NCBI RefSeq assembly: GCF_037042905.1
Contig: NC_087246.1
Location: 32,416,001-32,480,000, forward strand
Length of the DNA stretch: 64,000 bases
Direction of reading: 5' to 3'
Source: Lytechinus pictus
Lineage: Eukaryota; Echinodermata; Echinoidea; Temnopleuroida; Toxopneustidae
Below the pieces are notes generated by a model that had not been told where the DNA came from, searched no databases, and saw nothing but the letters and a program-made list of their open reading frames with translations. The translations under genes were made by a program, and so were the position numbers. Below are positions 58,401 to 64,000 of the stretch, one piece after another; the first letter of the stretch is position 1; each line of letters starts with the position of its first letter.

Positions 58401-61400
58401 GCAATAAGATGAGAGAACGAGAGAAAGTGGGAGGGGTTCAAAAGTGTACCAGGGGCCGTTTTAAAAAGCTACTGAAATCCTTCTATTTGACTGGCGGATG
58501 GTAAATTTGTTTAAATTATTGCGCGTTTGTCAATATAAAATGTACATGTATTTATAAAACGGTACCAATTAGGGATTTCCTCGTTTTCTCTTTCTCTGGT
58601 TTCTAACCTGTAACTAAATGTATTTTCTACCGCTTTCATTCCCTTTCTTATATCTATCGTCTTTCTATATCCCCTCCCTTCTACACCCTTTTTTCTCTGA
58701 GTTCTTCTCATTTAAATTATATCTGTATCGTCTTCCTTCTCCCCGATTTGGATTAAGAGGTATATACCCGCCCCCATCCCCCTCAATCCTTTCTCTCTAT
58801 TTTCTTCTTCTCAGTACCTGTCATTTTACATTACATCTTACGTCTCCCCCTCTCTCTCTTCATCGGAAACGGTTCCGAGAGTATGCCTCGATTTTGCCAA
58901 CTTGTATTGATCGGAGATGGTTGCATTTGTGGGCCTCTCGTCCAATTGCATCGTGGTCATCATGTGGAAAATTTAGGGGTCCCCCCCCCCCCGTTTCTCA
59001 AATTAATATCCCGAAAAACCTTTTAAAATCACTATTGTAACTGTCACTTCACAATAAATTTTATATCATCTTCCATTTTCTATATTGATAACGTAGGTAG
59101 ATATCTTTCGCAAAAGACAAAATGATGATGAGGATCATCGTATAAAAATGCACGACTAAACTATTTTTTGTGAACTTGGGGCTTAGGGCAAGACAGAGGC
59201 CTCAATCTTTCACTAAAAGACATTTTTGAGATTTTTTCATAAATTATATGTCTCATTTAATTCGATTTTCCACGCAGCTATGATAATAAAATAATTTTGT
59301 TCCTGCAGTATACGCACCAGTATTCAATTTGTAATATCCTGAAATTATTTCAAAGAGTTAAACAAGTAAAAGTGACTAAAATTGTAAGTCTGAAATCATA
59401 TCTCCCAACCCTCTCTCTTCTTGTCACTTTCTACATTTCTTTCTTTATCTTACTTTTCCCTAAAAAAGAGCCATGCTAGCAATTACTGAAAGTAAGAGAA
59501 AGTATTTTTTCTTGAATAAATTATAGCATCCGCAGTCAAAAGTGTTTTTTTTTAATTTGTTCTTTCGTTTTGTTCTATTTTTAATTTGTCTCCTTGATTT
59601 CACAACCGAAAACAAAGTAATAAATAAATTGTAAAAAAGCATTCCTAATAGTAAGAATTCATTTTTGTCTCTTTCGTTTTAATCGTTCTATCTAATAGTA
59701 CAGAGGCTGCGGAGTTGGTAGGAAGTTTCAGTCCTCACCCCTTTCAGCAAACATGTACAAAAAATCCGAAGTCTATATAAATTTGTGATTTTTTTTTGGA
59801 CAGTCCACTCCCTCCCACATTCAGCTCAACCCCTCCATTATCAAAAAGCTCAGCGGCCCCTGTTTTTATTAAAAAAATAAGATATTTTGGTTTTAATGCT
59901 AACCAGGGTAAGCGCCCCAAATGTTTGCAGTAACGGAAATATGAATCTTTTCTACCACGCTATTCGCCAGTAAAAAAAAAAGAAGAAATTCGCGAAAAAG
60001 TAGGAAAATCAATAAAATTTGGGTCGGTATCAACCCTTTTTTTTTGGGGGGGGGGTGTAGGTCAAACATGAATTAAAGTTTGTAGGATTGAGAGGGTTCT
60101 GTCGGGTGACACGCCAGACAAACGTGTTTTCTTTATAGTGGGTGCCTTAACGTAATTTCGTATCATAAATCATTCTACATGTATATCCTCCATTTCAGTC
60201 AAATTTTCAATGCAAAAATTCTCATCTGGGAGAAAAAAGGAGAATAAGATAAAGAGCTTCTAAAACCTAACCTATTATAAATTCATTCTGTAAAATGACA
60301 TGAATTAAAAAATTTTGATTTTTTTTAGCCGATTCACCCCCGTCCCACAGCTCAAACCCTGCACCATAAAAAAAACATTGCTGTCCCGGTATAACATAAA
60401 TCTTTTTCCAAATATTTTGGTTTGGATGCTAACCATGGTAAGCGCCCCAAATGCGATTTTTTTTTTGGTCGTAACGGGGAAAAAACTGGCCAGGACGGTC
60501 TTTATTCTTATCTCTTCTACCGCGTTACACAGAAAATAGGAGAGAGGAGACAAACAAGCAATATTAGAGTGTAGGTCAGAACATTTCCATCGGGTGGGGG
60601 GCTAGGTCAAACAAGAATAATAATAACAAGTCATCAGTTTGACAAGGGTCTGAGGACCGAGTTGCGACAAACAAACGTTTTGGGATTTTTTTTTAATTAA
60701 TCTAACAAAAAGTCATGTTGTTATTCGTTTAAGTAGATATTCATGGAATTTTAGCAAAAGCGCACATGTTTATTTCCCCTTTTATCTCTGTCTCTCATTG
60801 TCTCTCGTTCTCCGTTACATCTGAACATTTTTTTTCTATCATTTTCCTAAATGATTCTTCTTTCATCCTTATATGCATCATCACCCAGGGGAAGCGCTTT
60901 TATGCAATATGAATCACTGACTGATGTCATAAGCACCTGTGTTGTCGGTAATTGAGACAATTTTTTTTTCTTTAGATACGGTATGTTGGTCGAAAAAAGT
61001 ATTCATAAAAACTTTTTGTATTGCTAAGTACGAAAAGCATTCAATAGGTAATCCTGCCGATAAACACTAACCTTCCTTTTGTTCGGGGCGTTAATTGACC
61101 ATCTGTATCCTGCTCTTTTCGGAAGGAATTTGTTTGAGTGGCCGCCCAGACATTCTTTTGTTTGGGTAGTGCCGATATCATGAACTACATTGACGTTTCC
61201 CTTTTAAAAAGAGCATAAAATGAATGGTGTGCTAAACTGCTTTCTTTTCTCTTTTTTTCAGAATAGTAGACAAAAATAATGAGAAGAGGGATGATGGGGA
61301 GGGAAAAAGTTCAAAAGTGCACCGAGATCAGCTCAAAGTACTAAGACATTACAAGCTTTTTGTTTTTCTGAAAATACAATCGATCTATGAAACCAAGGAG

Positions 61401-62887
61401 ATATCATTCTATCTAGAGTGATATCTCCTTGATGAAACAAATAAGACGAAAATGGTGAATAAACGCGTAGCTTATTACGTGACGATCTTGCAGAAAAGAT
61501 TTTAGCTTATCTTTCAGGACAACGATATGGATCAAATCACGTGATCAGGCCTAGTGCGCGCGCGTACGTGCACGTCACAAAATTTATCCTCCCCGTCTGA
61601 CTCCAACGAAAAATTAGGGTAAAGTTGAAATGATTTCCTATTTTGGGGATTTTTCCTTACGTAGCTGTATATTTTTTTTAATTTAGTTATCGAAATAGGT
61701 TTATAAAGGAAATAGTGGCAGAGGTTTTAGTACATAACAATTACGAAAAAGCTGAAAAACTTCATCGAATTAAACCAAACAAATCTCGGCTTCTGTAGAA
61801 GCCCGTCGTAGCTAAGTGAACGACTCGCTGGGCTTCTGTGGAAGCCCGTCGCACGCAAAGGGTTAAGCGCCTAGGCAGCCCAGCTACAGCCGGGGTAATA
61901 ATAGCAGGGCCCACTGGGAGAACAGTTTTCAGAACTGAAGTGGCTTCCCTGGGTAAATGTACCTATATTATTATTATTACCTTTAACATACTCTGTTCCA
62001 GATTGTCTGATGCTGAAGGGGAACTTGGAGTCTGGGGTAGAGGGAGCTTTTCTTCCCTGGTAGGAGATGGACTAGTGGTGGCGCTGGTCAAGCTGCGGAA
62101 TGATTTCGTCATACTTGTCAAAAGGCCAGCACTGCCTGACGATGTCATTGTTCTACAAACATCAAGAGATGAATTTGAATAATTAGAGTATTATCAACAT
62201 ATGCATAATTTGATTGGAAGTGTTTGTTGAATGACATTTGAAATTTATGTGAACTAAAAGGAAATAGTCAACCAAAGCTGACAAGTTAGCATTTTAAACT
62301 CTGGACTGTTCAAGAAATAATGTGAAATCACTCACACACATGGTAATTAACAATAAGAAATAAAACACACTATACTGTCACCAGTGGTATACTTGGAAAT
62401 TATTGTCAGGAGGGGAAATATGGTTTAGATGACTTAAAAAAAAAAAGGTCACGAGTCACCACCATGAACAAACAAACATGTGCAAATCAAGACTAGAGTC
62501 TTGCATGATCTGATTCCTGATCTGAACATGACCTAGAGGAGCGTTCAGAAGGCGGTCTAGGACCACCAGGAGTGGAGATCCTTTGTTGTTGCTCTACATG
62601 CCAGGAGGCAAAATGGGCAGTCAGTAAGTAAGTAAAGTGATTCCTGGCATAATGAAGTGTTACCTCCATTTATTGCAATTTAATCAAGGTCATTTTAAAT
62701 GTCATAGTCTATTCCTTGATTCCTTTTTTTTTCAAATGAAACACACAAATTTTGACTTACTTTTCTCCCCCTTGATATTGACTGATTTCTTGAAGCTCCT
62801 GTGTGAGTTTTTCATTAAGTGCAAGGAGCTTGTCTCTTTCCATCAGGTAGGTCATAGCAGTCTCCTCTGCAGTTATTGCTGCCGTGT
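37430..62887 (-). CDS. RABEP1: Rabaptin (Rab5 effector) with C-terminal FYVE-like finger, 5' partial
   Basis: Coding exons in transcript order: 62761-62887, 61981-62152, 55347-55469, 54349-54441, 53302-53437, 51955-52220, 50917-51292, 50304-50428, 46477-46599, 45651-45749, 45026-45124, 44769-44807, 44131-44232, 43607-43796, 42736-42902, 39412-39528, 38575-38688, 37430-37594. Phases agree throughout and give 876 residues to TAG 37430-37432; N-terminal exons lie beyond the window. Rabaptins are long coiled coils that bind active Rab5 and Rabex-5 on early endosomes and promote fusion. Human-matching blocks: VVVPLENEIESLKQKL, LEQEKQ...ANDQFLESQRLQM, TEWTKLQEE, GRPCDMCTNYEQQLQGLQ, MKYRDDIITVR and KDFVKLSQSLQVQLEVIRQ. 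The last two exons add a FYVE-like finger (CNNC, HCKHC, CPEC, CDVC) absent from human rabaptin-5 but known in invertebrate relatives. The donor after 44131 (GTTCGT) is weak and least certain. RABEP1 versus RABEP2 is not resolvable; the gene is probably ancestral to both. Confidence 0.92.
38899..39383. mobile_element. Foldback element close to a rabaptin exon
   Basis: Ends TCGTCAATAATTTTACAACC and, inverted, TCGTCAGTGATTTTACAAAC, both followed by CGGCTCAAA. About 485 bp; its right end is about 30 bases from the exon 39412-39528 donor. No coding. Confidence 0.65.
39765..40683. mobile_element. TIR-bounded element made of tandem DR1-containing units
   Basis: GTCTCACCTGCAT (39765-39777) recurs inverted at 40671-40683. 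Between them about five tandem units of 160-195 bases share GGATGTTCAGTRATACTTG, AAGTTTCATGAACTAG and TGACCTTTGACCT. The last motif is perfect at 39957, 40119, 40282 and 40474 and is the complement of AGGTCAAAGGTCA, a DR1 element. No coding frame. The right end motif GGCGCCTATAGTCTCACTCTG is shared with the copy near 11240. Located in a rabaptin intron. Confidence 0.8.
41877..42457. mobile_element. TTAA-type foldback element
   Basis: TTAA at 41873-41876 and 42458-42461. Ends AGGAGAATGAAACC and, inverted, AGGGAATGAAACC. Arms contain GAAAGTTTGAGAAAAATC-type, GGAGATCCTC and GGCAATGCGA segments in inverted order. No coding. Kolobok-type elements use TTAA targets, so this is a candidate non-autonomous member. 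Confidence 0.8.
43062..43257. mobile_element. Probable small foldback element
   Basis: GGTGACACGACATTTGCTCC at 43062 is matched inverted by GGAGCATTTGTCACCGGAGC near 43225, with about 120 bases between. In a rabaptin intron. Confidence 0.45.
45180..45480. repeat. ATC/ATT microsatellite
   Basis: Degenerate CAT/ATC/ATT triplet run in the rabaptin intron just before exon 45026-45124 (about 55 bases beyond its 45124 acceptor side). The frames across it (M/I or I/T rich) are artefacts. Confidence 0.85.
46768..49343. mobile_element. TTAA-flanked long foldback element, 2.6 kb
   Basis: TTAA at 46764-46767 and 49344-49347. Left end AGGGGAATCCAGCC and inverted right end AGGGGAATCCAACC; arms of about 170 bases share GGTGAAAGTTTGAA, AAGAAAGTTATRG and TTCAAATTGGC. 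The interior holds a second TTAA-type element (47581-47761), poly-G/C runs and degenerate CCCCCCTAAATTT repeats but no transposase frame. It may be a short element split by later insertions, or a long one that has decayed. Confidence 0.65.
47581..47761. mobile_element. TTAA-type foldback element nested in a larger one
   Basis: Right end reads, inverted, AGGGCGAGTCCACC beside TTAA 47762-47765; left TTAA at 47577-47580. Arms contain AACCAAGCATAACACCGAAAA and TTCAGCATCATTGTG-type counterparts, as in 18395-18945 and 20875-21211. The left arm is shortened. Confidence 0.6.
49612..49925. mobile_element. Foldback MITE, GGCCCRTATTCTGAAGT family
   Basis: Ends TAGGCCCGTATTCTGAAGTC and, inverted, TAGGCCCATATTCTGAAGTT, both followed by TTTAACTTA-like sequence. 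About 314 bp, no coding. Resembles the TATTCTGAAAA repeats at 13109-14487. Confidence 0.8.
50650..50800. repeat. GAT-type microsatellite
   Basis: Degenerate GAT/AAT run in a rabaptin intron between exons 50917-51292 and 50304-50428. Frames across it (D/N rich on plus, H or I rich on minus) are artefacts. Confidence 0.85.
52288..52655 (-). pseudogene. Three tandem copies of the 5' end of rabaptin exon 51955-52220
   Basis: The real exon starts, in transcript sense, CAACAG|TGTGCTGTATTC at 52220. Three further copies of the same acceptor plus about 80 coding bases lie upstream at about 52288-52365, 52432-52508 and 52577-52655, spaced about 145 bases. Each still encodes CCILEQEKQAQSQLQQTWQM-like sequence, and the outermost frame ends in a stop soon after. 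Copies 1 and 3 share GAGAGTG and copies 2 and 4 share GAGACTG, and the spacers alternate likewise, so a 145-bp duplication was followed by duplication of the 290-bp pair. No good splice donor ends the extra copies. They act at least as competing 3' splice sites. Confidence 0.8.
53051..53270 (-). mobile_element. tRNA-derived SINE
   Basis: On the minus strand: A-box-like TGGCTCGGTGG, B-box-like GGTTCAAATCTC, then a body with CACTCTCCACCCAGGTG and GGAATTCCTTGAATGCTCAAGC. Same family as the SINE at 56141. In a rabaptin intron next to exon 53302-53437. Confidence 0.75.
54026..54061 (-). CDS. Candidate optional 36-base rabaptin exon (DPF motif)
   Basis: Between exons 54349-54441 and 53302-53437, TTTTAG precedes 36 bases in phase 0 encoding AVHSDPFNNLSE, followed by GTATTT. 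Inserting it keeps the rabaptin frame. DPF is a known binding motif for the AP-2 alpha appendage. Both splice sites are only moderate, and a chance frame is possible. Confidence 0.3.
55656..55811. mobile_element. Foldback MITE, TTTCATAAAGCTGTTCGTAAG family
   Basis: Ends CTGGGGCCTGTTTCATAAAG and, inverted, CTGGGTGGTGTTTCATAAAG. Shares its arm sequence with the 36255-36425 copy. In a rabaptin intron. Confidence 0.8.
56141..61979 (+). mobile_element. tRNA-derived SINE interrupted by a piggyBac-type element
   Basis: SINE left part 56141-56295: A-box-like TGGCCCAGTGG, B-box-like GGGTTCATTTCC, then GGAAGAAATTCCTTGGAATG. Right part 61867-61979: CCTAGGCAGCCCAGCTACAG onward, ending in a (TTA)n tail. 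The break lies where the intact relative at 53051-53270 reads GAATGCTCAAGC, so the two halves make one SINE of about 268 bp. Confidence 0.85.
56296..61862. mobile_element. piggyBac-type DNA transposon, 5567 bp, no transposase seen
   Basis: Flanked by TTAA at 56292-56295 and 61863-61866. Perfect 13-bp terminal inverted repeat CCCTTTGCGTGCG at both ends. TTAA target and CCCTTT ends are typical of piggyBac. The interior has no frame over about 140 residues and none recognisable as a transposase, so it is non-autonomous or decayed. It contains diverged direct repeats: 56865-58450 resembles 59165-61330 (for example GCTAARTACGAAAAGCATTC at 58144 and 61023), and 59820-59970 resembles 60330-60535. 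A 13-bp perfect hairpin (CAAGGAGATATCA) lies near 61397-61434. It fills most of a rabaptin intron. Confidence 0.88.
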
Positions 62888-64000
62888 CTACAAGGTGTAT
62901 AAAGGTGTATACTAAGCCAATCAATAGCCAATCAATTTAGTATCAATCAACTTGACTTAAATCCCGGGTTTTTCATTAAAGGTACATGCATGGAATTAAT
63001 CTCTGTCCATGTACATGATTCATGGCAGTGTAGTAATTGCTGCTGTGCATACAGGGTGTATAAAAATTTCCTTTATTAATAGGAGTGGGCTATAAATGGG
63101 TGATTTTTGGTTTTACTGTGGCAACAGTTTTTTTGTATTCCTTTTACCTTATCTCAACATGAAATGACAATATTTTTTGTCTTGGGTCCGAGAAAAAAGT
63201 GTGCCAGGCCAAAATCCAAAATGGCCCCCAAAACCCCCCAAAATCACAGTTTTGGCCACAACTTCTTTATTTGGTGGTCTTTTTCTCTGGTTTTGGTGTC
63301 TATTCATATGTTTTGGGGGGCAGGCAATTTGTTTTACCTAAAATTAGTACTTTTAAACCATTATTTGTAGAGTTAAGAGGTGATTTTACTTAAATTTTCA
63401 AATTTTTAGACCCTGTTTTTAGCCCCAAATTAGGTTCCATCATCTCGTGGTTCTTGGATGTTAGACGATAACAGTTGACCAGCAGTAAGCAGCTTTTTAT
63501 AGCTATATTGCTTTTATTCCAAAATCGGGGTTCACGGATATTTGCGAAATCAAATCAAATAAAATGTCATTTATCCATAGGGGTTGTACGGTATATACAT
63601 GTACAATGTACTGTACATAATACTGTACACTGCATATATCCATGCATTGACCACCATGACATATATGACATATATATAAGTCCTGCATACATGTATAAAC
63701 TACATGTATAGTGTCATATTTTAAGTGAGCTCCTGAGGTTTAGAATTAGATTGTGACTTGTGAATTTGATTACTTGTTAGCTGATGTACATGATGTAACC
63801 GGATGATAAACATAAATTGCACACAAGAATCATCTACGTGTACATGTATATGTACGTACATCACATTTTTAGCAGGCTTTAGCCATATCTTCTTCATTTG
63901 GAGGCTGGTTTTTACCTGGTGGTCTAACCCTATGTTTATGGGGTCGGGTAACTACCAAGGTAACACTGTTCAACGGCCAATCAGAATAAAGGATTCCATG
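62888..64000. other. Rabaptin intron, no exon seen
   Basis: The first rabaptin exon in the window starts with two bases that complete a split codon, so an upstream exon exists, but none is recognisable here up to 64000. The stretch has several TACATGTA motifs around 63590-63850 and otherwise no clear repeat or coding frame. Confidence 0.5.

Noticed and set aside
1..64000. CRISPR arrays, operons or bacterial defence systems
   Set aside because: No regularly spaced short direct repeats and no prokaryotic gene organisation; the spliced genes show that this is animal nuclear DNA.

Overview
The window looks like nuclear DNA of a marine invertebrate, most likely a deuterostome such as an echinoderm. 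The evidence is three intron-rich animal genes, an AT-rich background crowded with foldback DNA transposons, tRNA-derived SINEs and a BEL/Pao retrotransposon, and protein sequences that align with vertebrate orthologues but are clearly diverged. The phylum is inference; no species call is possible from sequence alone.

Layout. 1-4641 is the open coding region of a BEL/Pao LTR retrotransposon (+ strand, 5' end outside the window), followed by what looks like the start of its 3' LTR. 6170-8072 is an inverted array of six roughly 333-bp units, each carrying a tRNA-like sequence with A and B boxes and a T-run. 8657-23038 (minus) is an INPP5K-like inositol polyphosphate 5-phosphatase: IPPc catalytic domain plus C-terminal SKICH domain, eight coding exons, all splice phases consistent. 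26953-30810 (minus) is POLD4, the p12 subunit of DNA polymerase delta, four coding exons, 126 residues, with an N-terminal PIP-degron-like motif. 37430-62887 (minus) is the 3' part of a rabaptin gene (RABEP1/2 orthologue): 18 recognised coding exons give 876 residues in a single frame and end in a FYVE-like zinc finger that vertebrate rabaptin-5 lacks. Its first exons lie beyond 64000. All three genes are on the minus strand. They act in unrelated places (endosome tethering, DNA replication, phosphoinositide turnover); nothing suggests an operon-like unit.

The space between exons is dominated by mobile DNA: at least seven foldback elements flanked by TTAA, a 113-bp hAT-type element with an 8-bp target duplication, a 5.57-kb piggyBac-type element with no visible transposase sitting inside a SINE, and a repeat family that carries perfect DR1 nuclear-receptor half-site pairs. 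Two genes (rabaptin and INPP5K-like) carry tandem copies of a 3' splice site together with the first bases of the adjoining exon, and two retroelement tails sit within 0-6 bases of splice donors. These are the most unusual structures seen. No prokaryotic-type system, CRISPR array or obviously new protein system was found.
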